64,000 bases of DNA. Source: Candidatus Heimdallarchaeota archaeon. Its GTDB lineage: Archaea; Asgardarchaeota; Heimdallarchaeia; Heimdallarchaeales; Heimdallarchaeaceae. The position numbers and the translations under genes were made by a program. The stretch spans positions 1 through 64,000 of the forward strand of contig JAEOSZ010000011.1 of the NCBI GenBank assembly GCA_016840095.1, given 5' to 3'. Positions 9,586 to 18,519 of this stretch are shown piece after piece (position 1 is the stretch's first letter; the number at the start of each line of letters is the position of its first letter). The notes under the pieces were generated by a model. That model did no database searches. It saw only the letters and a list, made by a program, of their open reading frames with translations, and had not been told where the DNA came from.

Positions 9586-10323
9586 TCATTTCTTTGTTTG
9601 AAAATCTTTAACTATTGATCCATCACTCATGTGAATCTGTCTGTCAGCTAAAGCAGCAGAGATTTCCGCATGAGTGACATAAATCAGTGTTTTTTTGTGA
9701 GTCTTGCTTAGGTCAATTAGTAATTGAAGTACTTTTTCTCCAGTTTTTGAATCCAGATTTCCAGTAGGTTCATCAGCAAGTAACAGCTTTGGATTGTTTG
9801 CTAATGCTCTTGCTATAGCAACTCTTTGTTGTTCTCCTCCGGAGAGCTGATCCGGATTGTGTGACCTTCTCTCGAGTAGATCTACACTTTTTAGCAGTTT
9901 TTCAACTCTTTTCTTCCTCTCTTCTTTTTCAAGATTAGCAAGAATTAAAGGCATCTCAATATTCTTTTCTGCGTTTATCTCTTCAAGTAAATTGAAATTC
10001 TGGAAAACATATCCGATGGTATCTCTTCTTAGAAAGCTTAATTCTTTATCCTTCATTGAACTTAGTTTCTTTCCATTAATGCTTATAGAACCTGAATCAA
10101 CATAATCCAATGCCCCAATTACATTTAGTAGAGTTGTTTTTCCACTGCCTGAAGGACCTACGATAGAAACAATTTCTCCAGCACTAAAAGAGAGTGACAC
10201 ATTTCTCAGAGCCTGAACCTCAACTTCGCCCATTGTATAACTTTTAGAGACATCCTTCACATCAACAAAAATCTTCTTTGATGTTTTTCTAGTTCTTGGT
10301 TTGATCTTTTTCTTGTCACTCAT
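9586..10323 (-). CDS. ABC ATPase of the LolD/MacB/FtsE type, no adjacent permease
   Basis: A 245-residue stand-alone nucleotide-binding protein. It has a basic N-terminal tail of about 17 residues, Walker [11 protein letters not shown]-loop YVFQNFNLL, signature LSGGEQQR, Walker [13 protein letters not shown] and switch YVTHA. The DEPTGNLD block is the hallmark of the LolD/MacB/FtsE/YvrO group, which partners FtsX-like permeases in extracting lipoproteins or peptides from the membrane. No FtsX-like permease is encoded nearby; the flanking genes are an exporter with its own ATPase domains and a MazG-like protein. The partner must be elsewhere. Confidence 0.9.
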   Translation of the reverse strand: MSDKKKIKPRTRKTSKKIFVDVKDVSKSYTMGEVEVQALRNVSLSFSAGEIVSIVGPSGSGKTTLLNVIGALDYVDSGSISINGKKLSSMKDKELSFLRRDTIGYVFQNFNLLEEINAEKNIEMPLILANLEKEERKKRVEKLLKSVDLLERRSHNPDQLSGGEQQRVAIARALANNPKLLLADEPTGNLDSKTGEKVLQLLIDLSKTHKKTLIYVTHAEISAALADRQIHMSDGSIVKDFQTKK

Positions 10324-10350
10324 CCAATAACATCTCCCAAGATGCTTTTT

Positions 10351-10662
10351 TTATTTATCTATTGGGAATCTTTCTTTCATTACCACAATTTCCTTTTTCC
10401 AAGCTTCTTCAAGATCAATATCCTGAAGAATACATAGTTGAAGAAATAAAGAAAAAGCTTGAGCAAATTCCCTCGGTAAATCTTCTTCTTTTGGTTTAGA
10501 ATGACCACTTTCTTCTTTATATTTTGATTGAAAAAGAAGGTGTTTCCCTATTTCACTTAGTTCTTCAAACAAATGAAGCAGAACATCATTTGCAGAGTAC
10601 TTAAACCAACCTCTTTCATTTAAGAAATCATATACTTCTTCTTGAATCTTATGAAGTTCCAT
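10351..10662 (-). CDS. MazG-like nucleotide pyrophosphohydrolase fold protein
   Basis: A 103-residue, all-helical protein. The EELSEIGKHL stretch near residue 32 matches the first metal-binding helix (ExxE) of MazG/all-alpha NTP pyrophosphatases. After the usual spacing comes REFAQAFSLFLQLC, where an E-x-x-D pair is expected; the Asp is missing, so activity could be altered. The tail IDLEEAWKKEIVVMKERFP matches the family's final helix. Such enzymes hydrolyse aberrant or surplus NTPs. It starts 12 bases after the stop of the multi-winged-helix/RING-like gene, in the same operon. Confidence 0.65.
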   Translation of the reverse strand: MELHKIQEEVYDFLNERGWFKYSANDVLLHLFEELSEIGKHLLFQSKYKEESGHSKPKEEDLPREFAQAFSLFLQLCILQDIDLEEAWKKEIVVMKERFPIDK

Positions 10663-10674
10663 CTAATTCATCTA

Positions 10675-12735
10675 TTATGCTGCATACTTCTTAAGATTTC
10701 TTTTAGAAACTTTGGTTTTACATATTGGACATTCTGATTTGATTCTCATCCACTGTTCCATATGATCATCATGTGCAACATTATTACAATTTGGACACTC
10801 AGAAACTCTGTCTCCTTTCTTAATCAAACCTTGACAGACTGTACATTTTGTATGCTGTAGTCTACAGTTGCTACAAGGTTCAGTTGAAGAAGTTATTACA
10901 TGACCACAATTTAAACAGTAATTCTTACTTATTGGTAAAACTAATTTTCCCGCTCTTTCGAAATAGGATGCAGTTACAACTCCTTTATAATATCCATGAG
11001 AGATCAATTGGTTCAATAGCTTGAACAGATCTAGTGGATTCATACCAACAGAGTTAGCAATTGTTGTGAGTTTAATTCTCTTTCTTCGTGATTTTTCAAT
11101 TTCATTTACAACTCTTGTATAAATCTCACCAAGCTCACTTAGCTGTTTATTTGGTAAGAATTTCTGACTTGATTCAAGATAAATTGTACTTCCACGGAGA
11201 GAGATGTTCAACAGACCTGACCCAACTAATTCATAAACAATATTCCTAGCAGCAACAAGTGTCTTCTCCCAATATTTCATAATATTTTTAACTGAAACTC
11301 TAGTATTAGAAAGGATATACCCAAATATCTCTTGGTAGTAAATTGGAAGATCATCTAATTGTACTAATGGTGGAAAGATAGGAATTTCTTCAGGTTCAAG
11401 TTTATTTCCAGAAATGTTTCCTTTAATCAAACCTTTTCCATAAAATCCATACATCCTTTCCTTTGCATGATTTCTATCGATACCAAGTGCTTCTTCAATA
11501 TCTTTAGTTGTGATAAATGATTTTGATATTATCATCCCTAAAACAATTTTTTCCCATCTCTCAAGAGTTCCCTCCTGAGTACGGCTATATCGTTTCAAGC
11601 TATCAATATATATTGTTGCACCTCTCAGTGTACAAGTGATAAAACCCTCTAAATAGAGGTTCATAATCCCTTCTAGAACTTCATCAACTTCCCTGTTCAT
11701 CAAAGCTGCTAATCTTTTTAGAGGGATTCTATCTTGGGTTGATAATAAACCAAATAAAGCTTCATAGTTGAAAAATGATAATGAAGCCATTTCTTCAATA
11801 GTTTGATTAGGTGATGTATCTGGAAATACAACTGGTACTAGCTTATTCTTTTCGTTGAAGATAAACTGAAAAGTACCTCTAGCAGTTAGGAAAGCTATTA
11901 GCCTAGTAACCTCTACTTCTTCTTTGTCAATATATTTAGCTAGTTCTTCAATAGTTACTTCTTTTTTCAGAAGTGTAAAACCCACGATGGCTCTTTCATC
12001 ACCTTGTAAAGCTTCTATTGGTAGAGTACGAGGTGCTATCAAATATTTCTTTACATTAATTGTAATCCTACTAGAAATACTGCCTGTAATTTTAAAAGAA
12101 GCCTCCAATTTTCTATATAGCATTAGTTTGGTTATTCTATTAAAAACATCTACTTTACTGAAACCAGTAAGTTTTGCTACCTTATTGATGTCAGCATTTC
12201 TTAGCAGCATACAAGTTCCAATTATGAATGTATCATCAGAACTGATTTTTACCTTCTCTGGAGGTGTCCAAATATTCTGAACAATAATTTGCTGATTTTT
12301 CACAATTGCGATTATCAAACCTCTAATAGTAAGAAATAGAAGATGTGAGTCTAATTCATCTGCAGATATATCTAGAATCTTGCGAAGAAGCTGAAGTCTC
12401 ATTTTTTTATTAGAAGCAAGTATTCCTAACAAACTTTTTCTAATATTACTGAGTCTTCCTGGATTAACACTTGGATATCTGTAGGCAGATGCTAAAACAA
12501 ATCTATCTTTTCGATAATATCCTCTAAGTATAAGTGCTTGAATTAGACTTTGTATATAGTCCTTTATCGCTCCTCTAGGAATACCTGTTTTTTCGGAAAA
12601 AGAACTCAGATTAATTTCTCTATACAAATAGAGCTGTGAAACTATCTGTGACTTTTTTGCTTTTGATAGAGCTACTGTTGGAAGATCAAGTTCATGAAAA
12701 TCTAATTCGATTATATCTTCTCGTTCATAGCTCAG
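10675..12735 (-). CDS. Multi-winged-helix protein with C-terminal zinc ribbon and RING-like finger
   Basis: A string of about seven winged-helix-like repeats (each a three-helix unit ending in a 'GLI/GYI' turn and a beta-wing such as LRGSTIYLES) is followed by zinc modules. Numbering from the TTG at 12627, a ribbon uses C571, C574, C585 and C588. A RING-like module follows: C595-x2-C598-x12-C611-x2-C614-x4-H619-x2-H622-x10-C633-x2-C636. The repeats suggest nucleic-acid or protein binding; the finger could be a ubiquitin-type E3 module or only structural. The start is uncertain: the TTG at 12627 falls inside the first winged helix, and the frame stays open to a stop at 12742-12744 with no ATG, GTG or TTG. 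I propose CTG at 12735 with GGGGT 8-9 bases upstream. It probably heads the operon with the MazG-like gene. Confidence 0.7.
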   Translation of the reverse strand: MSYEREDIIELDFHELDLPTVALSKAKKSQIVSQLYLYREINLSSFSEKTGIPRGAIKDYIQSLIQALILRGYYRKDRFVLASAYRYPSVNPGRLSNIRKSLLGILASNKKMRLQLLRKILDISADELDSHLLFLTIRGLIIAIVKNQQIIVQNIWTPPEKVKISSDDTFIIGTCMLLRNADINKVAKLTGFSKVDVFNRITKLMLYRKLEASFKITGSISSRITINVKKYLIAPRTLPIEALQGDERAIVGFTLLKKEVTIEELAKYIDKEEVEVTRLIAFLTARGTFQFIFNEKNKLVPVVFPDTSPNQTIEEMASLSFFNYEALFGLLSTQDRIPLKRLAALMNREVDEVLEGIMNLYLEGFITCTLRGATIYIDSLKRYSRTQEGTLERWEKIVLGMIISKSFITTKDIEEALGIDRNHAKERMYGFYGKGLIKGNISGNKLEPEEIPIFPPLVQLDDLPIYYQEIFGYILSNTRVSVKNIMKYWEKTLVAARNIVYELVGSGLLNISLRGSTIYLESSQKFLPNKQLSELGEIYTRVVNEIEKSRRKRIKLTTIANSVGMNPLDLFKLLNQLISHGYYKGVVTASYFERAGKLVLPISKNYCLNCGHVITSSTEPCSNCRLQHTKCTVCQGLIKKGDRVSECPNCNNVAHDDHMEQWMRIKSECPICKTKVSKRNLKKYAA

Positions 12736-12833
12736 TTGAATCTACCCCAGATAGTTACTTCTAAATAGCATTACATAATTTATTAACGTTACCTTATTGA
12801 AAACAATGAAATGAAAAAAACTAGATTTTGTTC

Positions 12834-14132
12834 TTATACTCTGTCTAGGTATTTTCTAAATTCCCACTCTCTTTCTTCTTCTTCACTGATATTTTTTGCT
12901 TCAATATACTCCTCCCATTCTTTGCGTTTTACAGTAAGAAATATGTCGAAAATATCTTGACCTAAAATCTCTTTTACAAAAGTACTTTTTTCAAAGTGAT
13001 CAAGAGCTTCAGATAAATTACCTGGTAAGGGAGTAATTCCCATGTCAACTCTTTCTTCATCAGTTAATGTTTCTATGTTTTTTGTGGTTGGTTCTATAGG
13101 TATAATTTGATTCTTTATTCCATCTAATCCAGCAGCAAGAAGTAAAGCAGAAGCTAGATAGATATTTGTAGCACCATCTGTAGCTCGAAATTCAATCCTT
13201 GCGCTTTTTTCATAACCAGGAACTCGAATTAAAGCAGTTCTATTAGCCACACCCCAAGACTTGTAAACAGGTGCTTCATGTCCAGGAACCAACCTTTTGT
13301 AAGAATTAGTGATTGGATTGAAAATAGCAGTCATTGCATCAATATGTTTCAAGATTCCTCCAACAAAATATCTTAGGATGTCACTGATACCTTTCTCTTC
13401 ATCAGCAAAGATGTTTTCACCATCTTTGGTTAGGTATTGATGAATATGAATACTACTTCCAGGTTGATCTGGGTAAGGTTTTGGCAAAAATGTTCCTATT
13501 ACATCACTAAAAAGCGAATTGGCTTTTATAATCAGTTTAGCTGTTTGTGTATTGTCAGCTTGTTCTAAAGCTTCAAGAGCTACAAGTTCGATTTCTTGTT
13601 GTCCATTACCAACTTCATGATGAATAGTTTTAACACCAATTCCCATTTCAAGCATATCGCTGGCTATATTACGACGTAGATATCCAAGTTCATCCCCAGG
13701 AAGATTGTCCATATACTGACCATCTTCAAAAGGATCAAGTTCGTAGTCTAAGAAAAACCACTCAAACTCGGGTCGTGTCTTGTATTCGTACCCATAGAGT
13801 TCTTGCGCCTGCTTAATGACTTTCTTGAGAACATGTCTTGGATCAGTAGGATGTGGATTTCCATCATTCCCATTTACATCACAAATAAATCTTGCAATCC
13901 TTGGTTCCCAAGGTAAGATAGAAAGTGTTGAAAAATCTGGAACTATTCTCATATCACTTTGTTCAGTTTTCAAGAATCCCAAAGAAGAGCCATCCACTCC
14001 TGTTCCATCTTTCATGTTATCCCAAATATTTACAGGAAATTCTACAGATTTCAGCTCACCAAGAACTGTTGTGAATTGGAATTGTATGAATTCTATTTCG
14101 TTTTCTTCAAAATATTTTTCCAGGTTTTCCAT
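12834..14132 (-). CDS. glnA: Glutamine synthetase, type I
   Basis: A 432-residue enzyme making glutamine from glutamate, ammonia and ATP in the cytoplasm. The N-terminal beta-grasp domain is followed by the catalytic domain with EFEWFFLD, HHEVGNGQQEIE, the GSSIHIHQ metal/ATP motif, NPITNSYKRLVPG and the glutamate-binding RIEFRATDG segment. The adenylylation Tyr loop of the bacterial beta subtype is not seen. Length is near the 440-450 of short GSI enzymes. It is divergent from pdaD, with a strong TATA-like tract about 50 bases upstream on its own strand. A single-copy biosynthetic GlnA is the simplest reading. Confidence 0.95.
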   Translation of the reverse strand: MENLEKYFEENEIEFIQFQFTTVLGELKSVEFPVNIWDNMKDGTGVDGSSLGFLKTEQSDMRIVPDFSTLSILPWEPRIARFICDVNGNDGNPHPTDPRHVLKKVIKQAQELYGYEYKTRPEFEWFFLDYELDPFEDGQYMDNLPGDELGYLRRNIASDMLEMGIGVKTIHHEVGNGQQEIELVALEALEQADNTQTAKLIIKANSLFSDVIGTFLPKPYPDQPGSSIHIHQYLTKDGENIFADEEKGISDILRYFVGGILKHIDAMTAIFNPITNSYKRLVPGHEAPVYKSWGVANRTALIRVPGYEKSARIEFRATDGATNIYLASALLLAAGLDGIKNQIIPIEPTTKNIETLTDEERVDMGITPLPGNLSEALDHFEKSTFVKEILGQDIFDIFLTVKRKEWEEYIEAKNISEEEEREWEFRKYLDRV

Positions 14133-14173
14133 AATTAATAACCATACTGCTTTAGTAAAGAAGAAGAAACTGA

Positions 14174-14190
14174 ATTAATATATATATTTT
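14174..14190 (-). promoter_or_regulatory. TATA element of glnA
   Basis: On the minus strand the tract reads AAAATATATATATTAATT. Its centre is about 49 bases upstream of the glnA ATG, giving a predicted 5' leader of about 20-25 bases. Confidence 0.5.
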
Positions 14191-14244
14191 TGCGAAAGTA
14201 TTCTCTTAAGCGTGAAATTCTTTATTTTGTTCTTTTTCGACAAT

Positions 14245-14253
14245 TATTTATAA
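14245..14253 (+). promoter_or_regulatory. TATA box of pdaD
   Basis: TATTTATAA is centred 30 bases upstream of the pdaD ATG, the spacing expected for a leaderless archaeal transcript. No ribosome-binding site precedes the ATG, which agrees. Confidence 0.6.
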
Positions 14254-14278
14254 TCTGTAGAATCCATCTAATTGAGAA

Positions 14279-14836
14279 ATGAGCAGACCAACAAGATTCT
14301 GGGTTACCTCTGGTACTGGTGAATCAGATTTATCTGAATTAGATGCCATAGATAAAGCATTCATGAATTCAGGATTAGGGTATCAAAATCACATAACTGT
14401 ATCTTCAATCCCACCTGTTATAGAAATAACTCCAGAGATAGATAGAGAGAAAGGAATTACTTTCATTGAGTTTGAAAATAAACGTTCAATGATTCCCTTT
14501 AGCATGAATATACATGTAGTAAAATCCCTTTCTTGTGGATTTACTGGGGATAACCTCTCAACCTGTATAGCCTTAGCAAAGATTTCTGTAAATATAGATG
14601 AAAATGAAATTCCATGTATATTGGCTTTTGAAAGCAAAGGTGATAATCTAGAAACAACTAGATTAAATGCCAGGGAAGGTGTTAAATCAATGATTCGTGA
14701 GAGAAAAGCGAATATTGACTATTCATGGGAATCCGCTGGTTTAAAAGTTATAAGTTCAAATCTAAAAGTCTCAAAGAAATTTGGTTGTTCTGTATCCTTT
14801 GTTGTCTTTGACCCATTTACATATGTAGATAAATAA
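14279..14836 (+). CDS. pdaD: Pyruvoyl-dependent arginine decarboxylase
   Basis: A 185-residue proenzyme that converts arginine to agmatine, the first step of archaeal polyamine synthesis. The self-cleavage site is visible as THITVSSIPP-type sequence at residues 38-46 (Ser42-Ser43); cleavage between the serines should yield beta and alpha chains with the second serine becoming the pyruvoyl group. Family features at the start (FWVTSGTG) and later (IPCILAFESKGDNLE) fit. It has its own TATA box and appears leaderless. No other polyamine gene is adjacent. Confidence 0.85.
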   Translation: MSRPTRFWVTSGTGESDLSELDAIDKAFMNSGLGYQNHITVSSIPPVIEITPEIDREKGITFIEFENKRSMIPFSMNIHVVKSLSCGFTGDNLSTCIALAKISVNIDENEIPCILAFESKGDNLETTRLNAREGVKSMIRERKANIDYSWESAGLKVISSNLKVSKKFGCSVSFVVFDPFTYVDK

Positions 14837-14867
14837 AGACACTCTAAATACATAAAGCATAAAAATA

Positions 14868-14877
14868 GCTTTAAATA
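14868..14877 (+). promoter_or_regulatory. TATA box of the secreted PKD-domain gene
   Basis: CTTTAAATAC is centred about 37 bases before the ATG at 14909, leaving a short leader that holds the purine-rich AAGTGAAGAG. Confidence 0.5.
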
Positions 14878-14908
14878 CATCTACCAAGCAAGGCTGAAGT
14901 GAAGAGTT

Positions 14909-16798
14909 ATGAATAACAAAAAGATATACTCCTTAGTAACTATATTGCTAATTACAATTTCAATGGGATTTGGATCATTTGATTTCGCGACTCAAGCCGC
15001 TAGTACTACAGAACCAATATTCGAAGGTTTTGTAGCTGAAGGTTTTGAGGATTTTGAAGGAATAAATTTCCCTAATAATACTGTGATAACTGTTGAGTAT
15101 TCTGTAGATCGATTAATAGGTATTGATGGTGTTGTGATTGTTGGTTCAGGTTCAAATCTGACTTTAACACCAGCAACTAGCATTGCATTGAATTTTTCGC
15201 ACTCTCTAGTTGATCGTTCTTATTATACAGGATCCTTTGTCTTAACAAGTTTGACAACTTTCAAAGGATATTCTTGGATCGGTGAAATAAACAATGGAAC
15301 CTATGAAGAACTAGAAATATTCAACCATCTAGAACCATGGCATTATCTTTATGTTACAGATGAAGGAACACCTCCTGAGTTTCTGAGCATTACCAATGCA
15401 ACAACAGCAGGAAGTGAGTATATCTTCTATTCTTCAAGTAACCAAACAAACAATACAATCACCGTTAAATATGTTGCTTACGGAGCTAACGAAAACGATA
15501 CTGTAACCTTAGCATTATCTACATACAGAGATACTATAACTGATGCTTCTTTAGGTGTTTTCAACGGAGATGTAGCTTTCCTAGAAATGAACTATGAGGA
15601 AGGGAATGAAACTTATGGTCAAGTAATTTATAATGCGTCATTCGAATTTACAGATAGAACGCTTTTCTTCAGTGCAAACAACTCTTTTGGTTGGGATAGT
15701 TGGGGTGGTACAAATGAAGTAAGGACTCAATTAATTATATATATGATTTCTAATGGATTCTTTTTCGAATCAACCCCTCTTCAACAAGATAAGATAACTG
15801 ATTTGGATAATATAGCATTTAACATTACTACTTACAATTCAACTGATATTGAGGAATTTGGTATAAGCTATTATGTTTCTGAAAGTATTGAAAATGATAC
15901 AGAAATCATTCCACTTACAACAATTTCAGCAACTCTTGATCAAACATATACCCTTGAGAACGTTTTTGGAAATAATGATACAGTAAGACAATACCTCGTT
16001 TCAATTGGTTCTCTATCTTCTGGAAATCTTCTCTATTATGAAGGATATAATCTCTATTATGATGCATTTTACAATGAAACTGGTGGAGCTATGAAATTGA
16101 TTTACATTTATGATTCGATTCCAGAACTAAAATTGTATCCAGTGAATAATACCTATTCAAGAGATGTCAATATAACCTTTTACTATGAAATTGAAGCAGT
16201 TCGAGGAGTACTTTATAGTGCAGAAATGATTTTTGGTGATGGCACACCAATTACTGATGTTTATGATCCTGAAACTAATAAAACTAATCATATCTATCCT
16301 CAAGTAACTGGAGAATATAATGCTACTCTGTTTATCTCAATAAACATTACAAGAGTAAATGATGTTCCAATTCTCGTCAACCAATCAGTTTCAACTATAA
16401 TTTATCTTGACTTTGAAAATCCTTCGTTGAACATTATTAGTCATACTGCTAATGATTCTGCAATAACTGATGGTTATGTTGAGACATATTTTGAATACGA
16501 TGATGCTTATTCTGGAATTGGTAGAGTATGGATTTTCTGGGATGATGGTATAGTCCAAAATGTAACTGATAGGACATTTGCATTTCATAACTATGTAAAA
16601 GATGGAATATATGAAGTGACCATTATGGTCGAAGATAAGGCTGGTAATCAGATTAATTCTACTATTATATTTACAATTGAATTGGTAGTAGAAACACCTA
16701 CAACTTCTGCTTCATATGCAACTTTGGGAATAATTCTATCCTTACTAATTATCGGATCTATACTAAATAGAAGAAATAAAAGAATAAATAGAAAATAG
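14909..16798 (+). CDS. Secreted, membrane-anchored protein with PKD-like domains
   Basis: A 629-residue cell-surface protein. Residues 1-30 form a signal peptide (basic MNNKK, hydrophobic core, AASTTEP after the likely cleavage site). The body is beta-rich with many N-x-S/T sequons, as in glycosylated archaeal envelope proteins. PKD-like modules lie around residues 440-510 (IFGDGTP ... HIYPQVTGEYNATL) and 530-595 (IFWDDGIV ... HNYVKDGIYEVTIMVEDKAGN). A single membrane helix (about 602-620) and an RRNKRINRK tail anchor it with the body outside. The role is unknown; adhesion or envelope structure is plausible. Confidence 0.75.
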   Translation: MNNKKIYSLVTILLITISMGFGSFDFATQAASTTEPIFEGFVAEGFEDFEGINFPNNTVITVEYSVDRLIGIDGVVIVGSGSNLTLTPATSIALNFSHSLVDRSYYTGSFVLTSLTTFKGYSWIGEINNGTYEELEIFNHLEPWHYLYVTDEGTPPEFLSITNATTAGSEYIFYSSSNQTNNTITVKYVAYGANENDTVTLALSTYRDTITDASLGVFNGDVAFLEMNYEEGNETYGQVIYNASFEFTDRTLFFSANNSFGWDSWGGTNEVRTQLIIYMISNGFFFESTPLQQDKITDLDNIAFNITTYNSTDIEEFGISYYVSESIENDTEIIPLTTISATLDQTYTLENVFGNNDTVRQYLVSIGSLSSGNLLYYEGYNLYYDAFYNETGGAMKLIYIYDSIPELKLYPVNNTYSRDVNITFYYEIEAVRGVLYSAEMIFGDGTPITDVYDPETNKTNHIYPQVTGEYNATLFISINITRVNDVPILVNQSVSTIIYLDFENPSLNIISHTANDSAITDGYVETYFEYDDAYSGIGRVWIFWDDGIVQNVTDRTFAFHNYVKDGIYEVTIMVEDKAGNQINSTIIFTIELVVETPTTSASYATLGIILSLLIIGSILNRRNKRINRK

Positions 16799-17052
16799 TT
16801 TTCTAATCTTCTTCCTTATTTTTTACATAATTTCTAAGCTAAGAAGAGAAGTTTTTTTCACTAATGTTTAAGATTAGAACCCTCATTCGCCAAAAATAAT
16901 TTTCATATTTTCATTCATAATAAACTTCGTTAAACACTTATAATATTAACTATACGTCTATTCTATATTCGATAAATCTATACAACTAGTTAAATTGCGT
17001 GGTCTTTGAATTCACTTACTAGGGCGCTTCTGTCTTACTTTATTTAGCTAGC

Positions 17053-17062
17053 TTTATATATG
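17053..17062 (+). promoter_or_regulatory. TATA box of the TFB gene
   Basis: TTTATATATG lies about 36 bases before the ATG at 17094, directly preceded by the self-complementary AGCTAGCT where a BRE would sit. The start point would fall close to the palindrome at 17065-17074. Confidence 0.6.
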
Positions 17063-17093
17063 CTCATGCGCATGTTCAATTAGAGTGTCTGGA

Positions 17094-18047
17094 ATGAGTG
17101 AAGAACGCTGCCCAAATTGTAATTCAGTAGAAATTATTGATGACTACACACGTGGTGAATCAATTTGTAGTAACTGTGGGTTAGTGGTTTCTAAGTTAAT
17201 TGATACATCTCCTGAATGGAGAGCATTTACTGGAGAAGAGAAAGCTTCTCGAAGTAGAACTGGCGCACCAATATCAGCTTTGAAATCTGATTATGGTGTT
17301 TCATCTCAAATTAGTTTTGGTAACATGGATATATTTGGAAAGAAATTGGATCCAGCTGTTATGGCAAAAATGAGAAGATTGAGATGGCTCAACAGAAGAG
17401 ATTCTCGATCACAGATTCGTAACTTGAGAATAGCTTTGAGAGATTTGAAAAGAATAGTTAGTCAGCTTGAGTTAAGTGATGAAATAGCTGAAGCAGCAGC
17501 AACAACTTATAGAAAAGCTTTGAAAGCAGATTTAATCCGTGGAAGAAGTATTGAGTCTATGGTTGCTGCAGCAATTTACATAGCAGCTCGTCAATATAAT
17601 AACCCAACCACACTCAAAGATATAGAAAAACATATTCGGGCAGATAAGAAAGTAATAGCTCGATGTTTCAGACTATATGTTCAAGAACTAAACATTAAAC
17701 CAACACCAATAGATCCTGCAGTACTTCTTGCTAAATTATGTAATGAACTTGAATTAACAACAGCTACACAAAATGAAGCTCTTAAGATTCTTGAAGAGAG
17801 TAAATCAAGAAGACTTGATATGGGTAAAAATCCATTGAGTGTTGCTGCAGCTGCAATATACATTGCTGGTATCAGAACTGGTGAAAGAAGAACTCAACAA
17901 CAAGTTGCTAAAGTAGCAAAAACAACTCCAGTTACATTAAGAAATAGATTCCGAGAAATAGTTGATTCTCTAGAACTAGCTAATGTAATAGTAAAGAGAG
18001 GAGCAGCTTCAGCCCCTGTTTATGTAAGAGATCCGTGGAAGTTCTAA
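17094..18047 (+). CDS. tfb: Transcription initiation factor B (TFB/TFIIB)
   Basis: A protein of about 317 residues. The N-terminal zinc ribbon has CPNC and CSNCG pairs, then the B-finger/linker (RAFTGEEKASRSRTGAP) and two cyclin-like repeats (about residues 115-210 and 215-310) that bind TBP-DNA and the BRE. It recruits RNA polymerase to promoters. I chose the ATG at 17094; a GTG at 17085 would add three residues (MSG). The promoter region has a clear TATA box. The C-terminus ends with a short basic segment (VYVRDPWKF). Asgard genomes often carry several TFBs, so this may be one of a set. Confidence 0.95.
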   Translation: MSEERCPNCNSVEIIDDYTRGESICSNCGLVVSKLIDTSPEWRAFTGEEKASRSRTGAPISALKSDYGVSSQISFGNMDIFGKKLDPAVMAKMRRLRWLNRRDSRSQIRNLRIALRDLKRIVSQLELSDEIAEAAATTYRKALKADLIRGRSIESMVAAAIYIAARQYNNPTTLKDIEKHIRADKKVIARCFRLYVQELNIKPTPIDPAVLLAKLCNELELTTATQNEALKILEESKSRRLDMGKNPLSVAAAAIYIAGIRTGERRTQQQVAKVAKTTPVTLRNRFREIVDSLELANVIVKRGAASAPVYVRDPWKF

Positions 18048-18140
18048 GACTTTCATACTTTTTTTAGTATTACCCTAATGTTATTGCTGTATTAATCTGC
18101 TTTTATTAAGAGTAAAATTTTCCTTTATTAGGTATATCCT

Positions 18141-18500
18141 ATGGGTATTAAGAGAAAGATTCCTAAAGATTCTAATGATAAACCAGAAGACACTCTAGCA
18201 ATTTCACCACCTCCTGGAGTTAAATTCTATTCTTTAATCGATATTGTAAAAACTGATCGAATCATGGATGAAGTAAAGGAAGGAAATCTCATATTCTTAA
18301 ACATCAACAGAATTTCAGCATTTCCTGAAAGGAAAAGTGAATTCCTGCAATCGCTCAAAGATACATCATCTGAACTTCATGCTACTTTGAAAATGGTATC
18401 AGATGAAACACTCATGATTGCTCCAGCTTCTGTTCCTGTTGAGATAAGATCGCTTTCCCCAACTGGGTTAAGAAATAGTAAGAACAATTCCAAAGAATGA
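18141..18500 (+). CDS. sepF: SepF-like cell division protein
   Basis: A 119-residue protein. Residues about 28-110 match the SepF core: YSLIDIVKTDRIMDEVKEGN, then FLNINRISAFPERKSEFLQSL, a helix, and the final strand DETLMIAPASV. Archaeal SepF anchors FtsZ to the membrane through an N-terminal amphipathic helix and dimerises through the core. Here the N-terminal tail (MGIKRKIPKDSNDK) is short and polar, so a membrane anchor is not obvious. No ftsZ is in the window. It converges with alaS, the two stops being 20 bases apart. Family match is good; membrane tethering is uncertain. Confidence 0.75.
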   Translation: MGIKRKIPKDSNDKPEDTLAISPPPGVKFYSLIDIVKTDRIMDEVKEGNLIFLNINRISAFPERKSEFLQSLKDTSSELHATLKMVSDETLMIAPASVPVEIRSLSPTGLRNSKNNSKE

Positions 18501-18519
18501 AAGGTTTAGAGAGTTTGAT

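Noticed and set aside
5873..12735. Treating the whole minus-strand run as one operon for drug resistance
   Set aside because: Gaps of 40-80 bases with A/T-rich sequence separate several genes, and functions are mixed; only close or overlapping pairs are claimed as coupled.
13816..14178. 120-residue frame on the plus strand
   Set aside because: Antisense to the glutamine synthetase gene, which has clear catalytic motifs.
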